Assembly: GCA_030752795.1 (NCBI GenBank)
Contig: JASMDM010000019.1
Location: 1-64,000, forward strand
Direction: 5' to 3'
DNA: 64,000 nt
From: SAR202 cluster bacterium
GTDB lineage: Bacteria > Chloroflexota > Dehalococcoidia > Lucifugimonadales > UBA1123
The position numbers were made by a program, and so were the translations under genes. Shown here one piece after another: positions 8,619-18,415 of this stretch. Each line of letters starts with the position of its first letter. Positions within the stretch are counted from its first letter, which is position 1. The notes under the pieces are model-generated. The model did not search any database. It was not told the DNA's origin and saw nothing but the letters and a program-made list of their open reading frames with translations.

Positions 8619-9689
8619 ATGGACGAGAAGCCGATGGACCAGGCCCAAGCGGAAGTGTCCGCGAACACGGCATTTGTCGATGTGGCGGCGGCGTTTACCG
8701 TGACGATGTGCGCCATCGGGAACCGCTTGGGTTTATTCAAGATCCTCGGTAGCGACGGACCAGCTACAAGCAGCGAGTTGGCAAAACGGGCAGGAATCAA
8801 CGAACGGTATTCGTTGGAATGGTTGAGCGCCTTGACGTGCGCCGGCTATTTGGATTACAACCCCGACTCGCAACGGTTCGCACTTCCGCGTGAGCACGCT
8901 CCCGTCCTGGCTCACGAAGGCGGGCCACTGTTCATGGGCGGCACGCATCAGCAGATGCCACCGACGCTAAAGCCCGTCGATCAGGTTATTCAGGCATTTA
9001 GAAACGGCGGCGGCATCTCACAATCCGTGTATGGCCACGATTATTGGGTTGGTTTCGAGCGGCTGACCAACAGTTGGTTTGAAAATTTGCTGACACAACG
9101 GTGGATACCGGCCATGCCTGGACTTCAACAGAAGTTAAGGCAAGGCGCCACGGTTGCCGACGTCGGTTGTGGCAACGATCGAGCGTTGATCAAAATGGCC
9201 AAGATTTATCCAGAGTCTAGATACGTAGGATACGACAACCATCCTCCATCGATAGAATATGCAGTTAGAAATGCCCAAGAAGCCGGCGTGACCAACAAGG
9301 CCCGCTTCGTTGAGCTCGACGTGACGGATGGGTTCCCTGAGAAATACGACCTCATAACAACGTTCGACGTCATCCACGACATGGTGATTCCTCGCCGCGC
9401 GCTCAAAGCTATTTGAAATGGCCTGAAGCCTGACGGCACATATCTCCTGCTGGATTTCAATTCGTCAGACAAACTCGAAGAAGAGATCGGGCCGATTGGA
9501 ACAATGCTTTACGGGGTCAGCGTCATGTTCTGCATGACAACATCGCTGGCCGAAGGCGGCGAAGGGCTTGGTACGGCCGGATTTCATCCCAAAAAGGTGC
9601 GGGAACTGTGTTTGGAGGCAGAATTCAGTTCCGTCCGCCGACTGCCCTTGGACGACCCACTCAACATCCTGTACGAAATAAGACCATAG
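8619..9689 (+). pseudogene. SAM-dependent methyltransferase with winged-helix N-terminus, in-frame TGA
   Basis: The frame reads 8619-9689 (356 codons) but for one TGA at 9414-9416. Residues ~20-85 form a dimerisation/winged-helix region (LGLFKILGSDGPATSSELAKRAG). The Rossmann methyltransferase core follows with DVGCGNDRALIKMA, VGYDNHPP and TTFDVIHDM. Immediately after ALKAI comes TGA, then NGLKPDGTYLLLDFN, the normal continuation of the family. The expected residue is usually Arg, so CGA to TGA is a simple explanation. No SECIS-like hairpin follows and this is not a redox site, so selenocysteine is unlikely. Methyl acceptor unknown; small-molecule or O-methyltransferase type. Strong GGAGG precedes the ATG. 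Confidence 0.75.
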
Positions 9690-10072
9690 CGTCTGGTCTT
9701 GTTCCTTTGATGGCCGGAGGGCATGGTCGCGACCCGCAACTTCATCTGAAAACCTGGTGGATCGACCGTGTCCGACGTAGCGAGCGACCCTTGAAGATGT
9801 CGAGCGCCCGAATACATCGACGAGATTCTCAAGGTCGATGACGTCGACGAACGTTTCGTTCGGCGGTTAAGCGATTTGCAATCGAAGGGGCGCCCAGACC
9901 GCTCGCGTGCCTGAGGTTCGGGGAGCGATGGAAGGCGCGGCCCCAAGGATTGTAGCGATGCGCAACGTCTCGGTGTCGGCCGGTAATTTGACCCTGGAAG
10001 GGCGCCGACCGCACACTCATCCGACTCGCCCGGGCGAAGCAAAAGCCGTGTGGATGGAGTCGGTTCCCTAGG
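9690..10072. other. Intergenic region, no gene seen
   Basis: 383 bases between convergent genes. Frames here overlap each other with Arg/Ser-rich, low-quality translations. Nothing could be supported as a gene, terminator or repeat. Confidence 0.45.
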
Positions 10073-10540
10073 TCACGTGTCGGATCGATGACCTCGGTTA
10101 CGCTCCCGTCCCACAAACGAGAGCTCGTTAATGAAGGCGTCCAAAGGGCGCTCAATCCTCCAACGATTTGAGAAATGCTCGACCCGGAGCCCGCGAAACG
10201 CCCGATATGAGAACGAGTATCGCCGTCTGGTTGGCTCGTTGAAGCGGTGGTCGGAGGCGATATGAGAGCCATAACCGAGGGTGGTCGCGACCAGCCACCA
10301 AGGGAATGCCAGCACGGCGGAGGCGACCGCGAGCGCGGCAAGCCACTCCCAACCGTGGAGCGCTAGAATCGCTGCTGGCCGACGACGCAAATAAAAGTAC
10401 CAGATCTGGTCCACCCGATGTTCGGCGTCGATGAGCACGCCAGCGCCGACAGCGACCGGAATGTCCCAAGGTTCGCCGGTCAAACCCCAAGCCGCGCCGC
10501 CGACCGCGGTTGACAGCATCGCGTGGTGGATGGGTCTCAC
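10073..10540 (-). CDS. Small membrane protein, possibly YdjM/metal-dependent hydrolase-like
   Basis: 155 residues, started at GTG 10540, which has GGGAGG five bases upstream; longer frames reaching 10783 lack such a site. The N-terminus RPIHHAMLSTAVGGAAWG and the segment GAGVLIDAEHRVDQ resemble the His and DADH-type motifs of membrane-bound metal-dependent hydrolases (YdjM family). Two hydrophobic segments follow (LAALAVASAVLAFPWWLVA and neighbours), then SHIASDHRFNEP and a basic C-terminus. Resemblance is limited to short motifs, so the hydrolase label is tentative. It stands alone, divergent from the epimerase gene. Confidence 0.6.
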   Translation of the reverse strand: MRPIHHAMLSTAVGGAAWGLTGEPWDIPVAVGAGVLIDAEHRVDQIWYFYLRRRPAAILALHGWEWLAALAVASAVLAFPWWLVATTLGYGSHIASDHRFNEPTRRRYSFSYRAFRGLRVEHFSNRWRIERPLDAFINELSFVGRERNRGHRSDT

Positions 10541-10852
10541 TGTTCCTCCCGCCCAATCATGGTGGTCAATTGTAAATCCTGCCTGGCGGTTCCTGTAATC
10601 AGTCGCAGAGCCTACGAGCGACGACATTTCCGGAACCCGCACAATAGGACAGGGTACCAGGGTCGTCAGGGTGTTTGACACATTGCTTCGCTTCGTTTTC
10701 CGGAACCTTGCGACCGCAGCGCAGCCGAGGCGCTGCTTGATGTGGCTTTGACTTGACGCCAATTCCGCTGCAAATGTCGTCATCGTTTATGTATAGTAGT
10801 GAAAGATTTGAGGGCGTCGGACTAGACCGGCCTACCAGAGGGTTGAGGATTC
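10541..10852. other. Divergent intergenic region
   Basis: 312 bases between the membrane protein and the epimerase. An AT-rich stretch TATGTATAGT near 10788-10797 could be a -10 region for the epimerase. The only good -35-like hexamer (TTGACG at 10753) is too distant for a normal spacer, so no promoter is claimed. Confidence 0.4.
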
Positions 10853-11818
10853 ATGGGACATTACTTGTTGACCGGATGCGCCGGTTTCATAGCTTCGAAC
10901 GTAGCCAAAGTGCTGCTAGATCAGGGTCACTTGGTGACGGGGATCGACGACATGAGCGATGGGTACGACCCTGTGCTCAAGCATTGGCGTCTCCGGCAAT
11001 TGGAAGGAATAGAGGCGTTCCGATTTGAGCGGGCCGATATTCGCGACATCGCCGCACTGGGCCCGCTGTTCGACACGGATTTCGACGGAGTCATCAGCCT
11101 CGCGGCCAGAGCGGGCGTCAGGCAATCCGTCGACAACCCCTGGATCTACGTGGAGACGAACTACGGCGGCACGCTGAATCTTCTCGAGTTGTGCAAAGAG
11201 CGAGGAGTCGGGAAATTCGTATTGGCGTCGACGTCGAGCGTCTACGGCAACGACACGATTCCGCCGTTCAAAGAGGACGCTGCCACGTCAATGCCTCTGT
11301 CGCCATATGCCTCCACGAAGAAAGCCGCGGAGACGCTTGCCCACACCTATCACCACTTGTTCGGAATAGACGTGACCGTTCTCCGGTTTTTCACGGTGTA
11401 CGGACCGGCAGGGCGTCCGGACATGTCCGTGTATAGGTTTACGCGAGCGATAGCGGAGGACATGCCAATCCACCTATACGGCGACGGCGGCGAGCGAGAT
11501 TACACACACGTGGACGATATCGCACTGGGTGTTGCGGCATCCATTGAACCGGTTGGGTACGAGATCATCAACCTCGGAAGCGACAATCCGGCCCGCATCA
11601 CGCGCGTAATATCCATCATCGAAAATACGCTGGGCAAGAAAGCTGCCGTGGAGCATCAATCTCGACATTCAGCAGATGTTCAGTCGACGTGGGCTGACAT
11701 CACGAAAGCCGCCAGACTTCTGGATTGGCGTCCCCAGACCGGCCTGGAAACGGGCGTCGAAGGGGCCGTAAAATGGTATATGGACCAACGCGACTGGGCG
11801 AAGGACATCGTTGCCTGA
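10853..11818 (+). CDS. NAD-dependent nucleotide-sugar epimerase/dehydratase (UDP-glucuronate/glucose 4-epimerase-like)
   Basis: 321 residues of an extended short-chain dehydrogenase. NAD binds the N-terminal LLTGCAGFIASN motif; the catalytic triad is Ser in STSSVYG and the YASTK Tyr/Lys pair. The segment VYGPAGRPDM is typical of UDP-glucuronate 4-epimerases, although UDP-glucose 4-epimerase or dTDP-glucose dehydratase activity is possible. The reaction supplies sugar nucleotides for surface polysaccharide. The Wzy-like polymerase gene downstream on the other strand fits that role. Start ATG follows a GAGG-containing leader. Full-length, no anomalies. Confidence 0.9.
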   Translation: MGHYLLTGCAGFIASNVAKVLLDQGHLVTGIDDMSDGYDPVLKHWRLRQLEGIEAFRFERADIRDIAALGPLFDTDFDGVISLAARAGVRQSVDNPWIYVETNYGGTLNLLELCKERGVGKFVLASTSSVYGNDTIPPFKEDAATSMPLSPYASTKKAAETLAHTYHHLFGIDVTVLRFFTVYGPAGRPDMSVYRFTRAIAEDMPIHLYGDGGERDYTHVDDIALGVAASIEPVGYEIINLGSDNPARITRVISIIENTLGKKAAVEHQSRHSADVQSTWADITKAARLLDWRPQTGLETGVEGAVKWYMDQRDWAKDIVA

Positions 11819-12292
11819 CCCCATCGGCTATCCGGCCCCGGCATTCCAGCATATCAAGATGCCTTTGTCGCACTCACGCGTCGTTACTGGTATTCTCGCG
11901 GTAGACAGGCAGATGCCTGGATACAAAGCCGAAGGCGCAAATCCACCAGGTCGAAGCCCGCACTCAATTGTTGTGCATAGCCGGTCGCCTAGCACTCCAA
12001 TCCTCTGAACCTAAATGTGACCGGCGTGAATTTCGACCGCACAGCGGTTTTCCGAAAAAACGATCTCGATCGTGTGCAATCGATTCTGGATTGACGGTCG
12101 CGGCTACCAATTCAACGGCATCGCCCCGACAATCTGTCTTTGTGGCAACACTCATCATGCTGAGCGGATTCAGCGTTTGACCGGTTCGGCCCGACGCAGC
12201 GGAGTTAGTCATGGATTCGATGTTGGGGCCCGCGACGCTGCAACCGGCAAACGGCCAATTGACTAGTCACACGCTTCCAACCGTGTGTGTTA
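11819..12292. other. Intergenic region between convergent genes
   Basis: 474 bases of lower GC content than the surrounding genes. Plus-strand frames at 11811-12266 have no homology that I recognise. No clear terminator hairpin was found for either flanking gene. Confidence 0.45.
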
Positions 12293-14350
12293 TCAGGGGC
12301 GAGCGGCCTCAAGTCGCTCCTGCTCTCTGCGAGTCGAATCGGCTTCCAGTGTCCTAGGCGCCAACTTGATGCCTTCGTCCAAATGCTCTCTGGCCGCGTC
12401 AAGAAAATCAGGATTTGCCTGGGATAACAGTTGATAAAACCGAGCCATCGACAAATGGACTCGCCAACTTTCCGGTTCATCTTCGATCGCCCGAATCCCT
12501 TCTCGTTCGATCATACCCAAAGCGGACGTCAATTCATCAGTTGTCAAAGATCCGATATTGTTCGTCACTTGACTCAACAACAGCAGACGAGGGTAGTTTG
12601 CCAATCCAGGAAAATCGTCGATTGACTCTTCGAAATATCCAAATCGTTCATCCCATGAGATCTGGGGATTAGTCGTTTGTACCACTGCTGTGGCTGCAGT
12701 AAATGCTCGAATGTTAAAAAATACTAAAGCGGCGGTAACCAAAGCAGCCAGAGTGATCGCGCCCACAATCCCGCCCACCGGCGTCCTCAACAGGACGCCC
12801 ACGTTCCGTGCCAAGGACGAATCGAAGGACAAGAATCCGGTGGATCGGCGGTCGGGTTCGCTGGCTTCATTGGTGCGCCTCTGCCATTGCTCTTCGGCAG
12901 CAACGAAAGCCACCATCATTGCGAACTGGAATGCCGTCACTGGCGAATCGAACAGAAACATGTTTTGCGCGAAGAAGCCCACAAGGGCGGCGCCGACAAA
13001 CGCGACCATAATCTTGTCAGCCCGATCACGGCGCCGCATGGCTATGACTATAATCCACCCCATTGCTGCCCAGATCCAAACGTAGGCAGCCAAGCCAAAC
13101 GCGCCTTTTGTCGTGAGCTCCTCGGCCAGTTTGTTGTGGGCTTGGTCGAACCGTTCCACTACTCCGGATTCCATGTCAAAGTACCTGCCCCAGGCAATAA
13201 GGTAATTTTCCGGTCCCCAGCCAAAGAACGGTTTGTCTAGGTACGCTCGGAGGCCCGCGCCCACCGCGATCGTTCTTCCTTTCAGGCTAGCGTCCTCCAG
13301 GTTTACCGTCGTTATTCGCCGAAGCGTGGTGCTGGAATCCACAATCGGATCGACCCAAGGCGTCGTCATGGCGACGATGACGAAGATTGTGGCCACAGCA
13401 GCAATTCCCAATATGGCATACACGACTTTCCGCAACACATCTGCGGCCCCCCACAAAACATACATGCTTGCGAAAGCCAATGTTCCAGCAGCCATACCCA
13501 CGAATGATCCTCTGGTGCCAGCCAGCCAGAATGCACACAGATTGATGCCTATGGAGGATATCCAGAAAACGGACAACCAAATTCGAGCATCCGAGCGCGA
13601 CTCTGATCTTCGTGCCGAACGCCTGCGGCGGCGGCGAGCCGCCCCGTGAGACGTGGAAGCAGCGTTGTCTTGCCAAGCGTGGGGCATCAAGCCGATGGCG
13701 ATCAGGACATTGACCATCGTGTAGGCGCCAACGTACGTCGCGTTGCCAAGGGTTGATTGAATCCTCGTACCCGTTCCGATCAGATCAGATTCCCATATGT
13801 CAATATATGCACCGATTCCGAGCACGGATACAAGTGTACTCACGCCAAGGTTCACGCTGAAAACCAGCTTCCAATCGTTGAAGTTCCGGAATGTCGTACT
13901 CAAGATTACAACGAATGCAAACCAGTGGGCGAGATCGACGATTCCCTGCATTCGCTCATATGTGGACCACAGGCTGCGTAGGAGACTCACGCCCGTGAAT
14001 CCCGCCAACAGCGAAATGATTACCCAGGCTCCGAACGCTGTAAGCACCCACGATCGGGTGGGCTTGTACTTTGGATATGCGAAGATCAACATCAGCCAAA
14101 CGGCCGCGGTGATCTCTATGACCGAGCGAGCGAACAAGGCTTTGCCGACGATAAACGGGAAGAGCGTCTGGCTCGTCACGATGAGCGGCATGAACAAGAT
14201 TGCGAGCGCGCCTGCTCTCACCGTATACAGTAGCGCGCGCTCGGAATCGGACAGCTGGGTTGTCGGATTGCCTGAAGTCAAATTGCAACGCCGGGTGGCT
14301 AAGTAAATCGTATACTTCGCGGTTCCAGGGACAAATCGGATTATAGGCAC
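12293..14350 (-). CDS. O-antigen ligase/Wzy-type polymerase family membrane protein
   Basis: Up to 685 residues with about 12 hydrophobic segments. The region near residues 370-430 (FGWGPENYLIAWG, then QAHNKLAEELTTKGAFG) is the periplasmic loop signature of the Wzy_C family, with the conserved His-Asn pair. A further membrane block follows, then a soluble tail of about 130 residues with helical-repeat character (LSMARFYQLL, AAREHLDEGIKL) that looks like TPR-type repeats. Such proteins polymerise or ligate glycans at the outer face of the membrane. The exact start is uncertain: no strong ribosome site precedes 14350, and a TTG at LTSGNPTTQ is an alternative. The epimerase gene 474 bases away may belong to the same process. 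Confidence 0.82.
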   Translation of the reverse strand: MPIIRFVPGTAKYTIYLATRRCNLTSGNPTTQLSDSERALLYTVRAGALAILFMPLIVTSQTLFPFIVGKALFARSVIEITAAVWLMLIFAYPKYKPTRSWVLTAFGAWVIISLLAGFTGVSLLRSLWSTYERMQGIVDLAHWFAFVVILSTTFRNFNDWKLVFSVNLGVSTLVSVLGIGAYIDIWESDLIGTGTRIQSTLGNATYVGAYTMVNVLIAIGLMPHAWQDNAASTSHGAARRRRRRSARRSESRSDARIWLSVFWISSIGINLCAFWLAGTRGSFVGMAAGTLAFASMYVLWGAADVLRKVVYAILGIAAVATIFVIVAMTTPWVDPIVDSSTTLRRITTVNLEDASLKGRTIAVGAGLRAYLDKPFFGWGPENYLIAWGRYFDMESGVVERFDQAHNKLAEELTTKGAFGLAAYVWIWAAMGWIIVIAMRRRDRADKIMVAFVGAALVGFFAQNMFLFDSPVTAFQFAMMVAFVAAEEQWQRRTNEASEPDRRSTGFLSFDSSLARNVGVLLRTPVGGIVGAITLAALVTAALVFFNIRAFTAATAVVQTTNPQISWDERFGYFEESIDDFPGLANYPRLLLLSQVTNNIGSLTTDELTSALGMIEREGIRAIEDEPESWRVHLSMARFYQLLSQANPDFLDAAREHLDEGIKLAPRTLEADSTRREQERLEAARP

Positions 14351-14551
14351 TCGCCGGAACCAAGGTCAACCTAAATACGCACGGCCCCCAAACAAAGCCG
14401 AACTCGTTGTTGCGAATGCAATGCGCCGACAATTACGATACTCACCCGGTCTGGTCCGCGAACTAACCAGCGCAAGAACCGTGGATGCGATTGGACCTCC
14501 CTTGGCACATCGATGCATTGTGGTTCGACTTGGCGTTGAAGGCAGTCTGTC

Positions 14552-15553
14552 CTACGCGACGACCAAGTCCGCCAGATAGTACAAGACCGCGCCGAGAACG
14601 CCGCAGATGGGGAACGTGAGAACCCAGGCGTACACAATGCTCCGTGCAACGCCCCATCTCACGGCGGAGATCCTCCGTGTCGAGCCCATTCCCAAGATCG
14701 CGGACGTTATTGTGTGGGTGGTGCTGATCGGAATGCCCATCCGCGACGCGATCGTGATGACGCCGGCGGCCGCGCCTTCAGCCGCAAAGCCGTGGATCGG
14801 TCTCATTTTGACGATTCGAACACCCAGTGTACGTATGACCCGGAAGCCTCCGAAGTAGGTGCCGGCGGCCATCACGGATCCCGAGAGAACGATGACCCAA
14901 AACGGGACTTCGAGTGCGTCGATGGACCCGTGCGTAAACAGCGCGAGCGTGATTATACCCATTGTCTTTTGGGCGTCGTTCGACCCGTGACTGAACGCCA
15001 TCCATCCCGCCGTGAATATTTGAGCCTTGGAGAAAATCGTCGTGATCATCGTCGGCGCCATCGACTTGAGTGTCCAGTAGATGGTCAGCATGACCACGTA
15101 AGCCAGAAAGAAGCCAAAGATCGGCGAGAGGACAAGCCCCTCGAGAATTCTTGTCAGCCCCGGGCCTTGGAGAAGTCCGAAACCGCCTTGCGCCACGCCA
15201 GCGCCCGCGACTCCGGCGATAAGGCTGTGGCTCCCGCTGACAGGCATCCCCCACCGACTGGCAAGGAACACCCAAAGCGCAGCGGCCGCCACACCGCCCG
15301 CGACGACCGTCTGGGTAATTCCGTCGGGGTCGACCACGCCCTTGGCGACTGCCTTTGCCACCGCGGTTCCTGAAATGGCGCCGACAAAGTTCATAACGGC
15401 GGCCATGGCCACGGCGGCTAACGGAGATAAAACACGTGTGGAGACTACTGTCGCGATTGCGTTTGCAGCATCGTTGAACCCGTTGGCAAACTCGAATGCC
15501 ATCGCAATGACGATAACGAGAATCAGGAAGCCGAGTGATGCGGATTCGATCAT
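14552..15553 (-). CDS. pit: Inorganic phosphate transporter, PiT family
   Basis: 333 residues with about ten membrane segments. Both PiT signatures are present: FANGFNDAANAIAT near the N-terminus and FSHGSNDAQKTMG in the second half, the inverted repeats that form the phosphate path. Transport is cation-coupled and low-affinity. It is the second gene of a two-gene operon, 28 bases after the DUF47 gene, a pairing seen widely in bacteria and archaea. Length is normal and nothing is disrupted. Confidence 0.95.
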   Translation of the reverse strand: MIESASLGFLILVIVIAMAFEFANGFNDAANAIATVVSTRVLSPLAAVAMAAVMNFVGAISGTAVAKAVAKGVVDPDGITQTVVAGGVAAAALWVFLASRWGMPVSGSHSLIAGVAGAGVAQGGFGLLQGPGLTRILEGLVLSPIFGFFLAYVVMLTIYWTLKSMAPTMITTIFSKAQIFTAGWMAFSHGSNDAQKTMGIITLALFTHGSIDALEVPFWVIVLSGSVMAAGTYFGGFRVIRTLGVRIVKMRPIHGFAAEGAAAGVITIASRMGIPISTTHTITSAILGMGSTRRISAVRWGVARSIVYAWVLTFPICGVLGAVLYYLADLVVA

Positions 15554-15581
15554 CGTTGTTGCGCCATCACCTTAGCGCAGA

Positions 15582-16217
15582 TCATGAGTGCTTCAGCACA
15601 ATCCCCTCGAGCACGTTCGCCGCGTCCTCCGCCCTGTCCGTGGCCTCTTCGAGATCGTCGTACACGTCGCGCCATTTGAGGATGTAGGCCATGTCGGATC
15701 CGTTGCTGAACAGCTCGCCCCTGGCTCGGCTGGTAACCTTGTCCGCCATATTCTCGAGTCGGTTGATCTCGACGGTGATCGGCAAGATGTCTCGCAGCTT
15801 TGCGTTCTTGGACGACAGCAAGGCGATTGCACGCTCCAACTCGTTGGCGCACTCCACGATGATGTCAGCGAGCTCCTGGGCGGCATGGGTCGGTTCTTCG
15901 AGCTTGTACTCCAGGATGTATTGGGCGCCCTCGTCGATCGCATCGACAACGTCATCCAGCCGTCCGGCGAGCTCGAGGATGTCTTCTCGGTCGATGGGCG
16001 TCACAAACGTTCGGTGGAGCGCTCTCGTGACGTCGTGGATGATCCGGTCGCCAAACTCCTCGCGGTCTTTGATCTCGGCTACTTTCGCCTCGACGTTGTC
16101 GAAGTCTTGCGTCAGGTCTTTCAACCGCCGCGCAACATCCTGAATGTTTGTCGCGCTCTGATGCAACAGGAAGAAGAACTTGTCTTCTTTGGGAAGAAAC
16201 GACAGCGAAAACTTCAC
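15582..16217 (-). CDS. DUF47/PhoU-like PiT accessory protein
   Basis: 211 residues, nearly all helical, with the PhoU-like bundle pattern of the DUF47 (PF01865) family. Acidic metal-binding type repeats show in ELAGRLDDVVDAIDEGA and YDDLEEATDRAEDAANVLE. The protein is cytoplasmic and is thought to tune the PiT carrier encoded immediately downstream. The co-location supports the assignment. The start ATG at MKFSLSFLPKED is preceded by GAGGTGA. Confidence 0.92.
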   Translation of the reverse strand: MKFSLSFLPKEDKFFFLLHQSATNIQDVARRLKDLTQDFDNVEAKVAEIKDREEFGDRIIHDVTRALHRTFVTPIDREDILELAGRLDDVVDAIDEGAQYILEYKLEEPTHAAQELADIIVECANELERAIALLSSKNAKLRDILPITVEINRLENMADKVTSRARGELFSNGSDMAYILKWRDVYDDLEEATDRAEDAANVLEGIVLKHS

Positions 16218-16371
16218 AATTCACCTCTGAATGCAGTGATCGATACCGTTGAGAGTTCGCGCGGAACGACAAGCGTACGGGACCGCTGAGAGTGCGAGGA
16301 ATAATCAAACCACCTGGGCAGAGATGCCGTCTCCCCCATGTCGCACGAAACGAGTGTACGATCTTGGATGG

Positions 16372-16611
16372 TTAACCTCTGTTGAGCGAAATGCAGGTCA
16401 AAGTGCGGGCTACGCCTTTGATCTTGTGGACTTGGCTGGCCAGGATTTCGCTAACCGCGTTCATATCCGATGCGGACACGGTGGCGATGACGTCGTACGG
16501 GCCGATCACGATGTCGACCGCGGTTACACCGGCGGTGGACCGTAGCGTCGCGGCCACCTCGTTGACTTTGCCCACGCTGGTTTCGATCATGATGTACGCG
16601 GTGGTGCTCAT
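16372..16611 (-). CDS. Stand-alone Lrp/AsnC ligand-binding (RAM) domain protein
   Basis: 79 residues starting at MSTTAYIMIETSVGK, chosen because GGGAGG lies 6 bases upstream. The sequence is a single alpha-beta RAM domain (GPYDVIATVSASDMNAV). There is no helix-turn-helix, so it cannot bind DNA alone. Such proteins form dimers or larger rings that bind amino acids or other small ligands, sometimes with full Lrp proteins. It sits 154 bases upstream of the DUF47-PiT pair on the same strand, which may or may not be meaningful. Confidence 0.88.
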   Translation of the reverse strand: MSTTAYIMIETSVGKVNEVAATLRSTAGVTAVDIVIGPYDVIATVSASDMNAVSEILASQVHKIKGVARTLTCISLNRG

Positions 16612-16800
16612 CAGGTCCTCCCACCCAGCGTCACGCCAGAACCATTCTTTGTCCATGGATCACGGCTGACCCGTTTTTCCGGTGCGGAACGAATCTGATT
16701 GTACAGGAATCGAGACTTGAAATGCGACCTGCCTGCACGCCTAACCCGACGATCCGTGCGACGAACTCACGATTGCAGTATTGTTGCGCGACGATCAACC

Positions 16801-18264
16801 TTAGCCCGCCCGCCAGAGCACGCGGGTCCGCAGGGAGAAGGCGATGACGACGACGACGATGACGATGCTCGCGATCGTCGTTGCCAGCGGGGCGCCCCAT
16901 TTCTGTGCGACCATGCCCGCTGTCAGGCTTCCTATGGGGAGCAAGCCGAAGGTTAAAGCGTATAGAGACGAAACCCTGCCCCTGAATTCGTCGGGCACCA
17001 TGCTCTGTATCAGGGCGCTGGTTGCTGCGAAGAACAGCATCATCCCGACGCTGACAAGCATCAAGGCAGGGATCGCCCATTCCAACGATCTGACAACCGA
17101 AAACACGAGCATGGCGATGCCGGTCCATACGACTGCGATGGTGATAAGGCGCCCTTTGCGTCGGACATCGCCAAGGGAGGCGAGCAACAGCGTTCCAACC
17201 ACTGAACCGGCGCCGAGCGAGGACATCAGCAACCCTAGGCCTACTGAGCCCGTTTGGAACACCTCAGCCGCGAAGACGGGCATCAGTCCGCTCACATAAG
17301 GGAACGAAATCAGCGGCGGCAGCACACCCAGGATCATCGCACTGAGGACGACGGGTTGTGACCTCACATAACGGACCCCCTCCGCCAGCTCGCTCAGGGC
17401 GCTGCTCAGCCTTAGCTTCCCGCGGTCGATTTTGGGTAGCCGGATCGCCAATGCCGCCGTCACGGCAGCAAGCTGTAGGGCCGCTTCGCCTACCAGCGCC
17501 GGACCCGGACCCACCAGCGCGAGCACGGCCCCTCCGATGACCGGCGCAGCCAGGCGCGTGGCGCTGAACCCCAACGAGTTCAATGCGAACGCGTTGACCA
17601 GGTTTTCTTTAGGCACAGAATTCGGGATTAGGGACATTCTCGCCGGATCGAGGATGACCCACGCCATGCCCATCATCAGAATGTAGGCAAAAATATGAAC
17701 GGTCTCGGTCGCGCCCGTCCAGACTACGGCTGCAAACGCCAGGGTAATTGTCGCCTGATACGTTAGGACCCCCGCCAACAACAGTCTGCGATCGACTTTG
17801 TCGGCTAGGAGCCCGCCCAACGGACCGATGAACAAGATGGGGAGCGCGTCCAATCCCATGGCAAGCGTCGTCAGAAACGCGGATTGTGTGATGTCGTAGG
17901 TCAGCCAACCGATGACTATCTGCTGGAGCCAGAATCCGCCTGAAGAGAAGAACGTGCTGGCCCAGAGAAATCTGTAGCTGCGGTACCTGAACGACTCGAA
18001 GGTGTGAACGGGGACTTGCACCCGCATCCGGCGACGACGTTTGACGCGTGGAGCCGCAGAGGCGTGATCCGGGGCGGGCTGAGTATCGCGAGTAGAGGAC
18101 GGATCCGCAAGCCCAACCGGTTGAGCATCCGAGGTTCGCAGCTCGGCGAGCGAAGCCGCGTGATTCGCCGCCGGCTCCGACCTCAACTGGCCGTGGGCAT
18201 CGTTCGAGAGACGATGGTCCGCTTCCGACGGTGAGCGCGGGTTTTGCGGTTCGTTGATGTTCAA
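16801..18264 (-). CDS. MFS transporter, MFS_3 / enterobactin-exporter type
   Basis: 487 residues. After a ~90-residue polar, Pro/Ser/Ala-rich cytosolic extension ending in RVKRRRR come twelve predicted membrane helices. The first loop holds GPLGGLLADKVDRRLLL, the MFS motif A. FRYRSYRFLWASTFFSSGGFW is the usual start of the EntS/MFS_3 group. Substrate unknown; drug or siderophore export is typical. The long extension is unusual, and a start nearer the basic stretch cannot be excluded as no clear ribosome site marks the first ATG. The next gene upstream is a paralogue. Confidence 0.85.
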   Translation of the reverse strand: MNINEPQNPRSPSEADHRLSNDAHGQLRSEPAANHAASLAELRTSDAQPVGLADPSSTRDTQPAPDHASAAPRVKRRRRMRVQVPVHTFESFRYRSYRFLWASTFFSSGGFWLQQIVIGWLTYDITQSAFLTTLAMGLDALPILFIGPLGGLLADKVDRRLLLAGVLTYQATITLAFAAVVWTGATETVHIFAYILMMGMAWVILDPARMSLIPNSVPKENLVNAFALNSLGFSATRLAAPVIGGAVLALVGPGPALVGEAALQLAAVTAALAIRLPKIDRGKLRLSSALSELAEGVRYVRSQPVVLSAMILGVLPPLISFPYVSGLMPVFAAEVFQTGSVGLGLLMSSLGAGSVVGTLLLASLGDVRRKGRLITIAVVWTGIAMLVFSVVRSLEWAIPALMLVSVGMMLFFAATSALIQSMVPDEFRGRVSSLYALTFGLLPIGSLTAGMVAQKWGAPLATTIASIVIVVVVIAFSLRTRVLWRAG

Positions 18265-18415
18265 CGGGCGGCTCGCGCCTCCGATGGAGAATCGACTTCA
18301 AAACGTAAGTTGAGTCATGATACAGAACTCACGAATTCCGGAACAAGGTGACTTTGGGCGGAGGTCTGACGAATTACGTCCGCAGCGTTACATGTTGTGT
18401 GTTGGGGACGCCTGG

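Noticed and set aside
9414-9416. Second selenocysteine in the methyltransferase
   Set aside because: No hairpin of SECIS type follows, the site is not catalytic and Arg is expected there.
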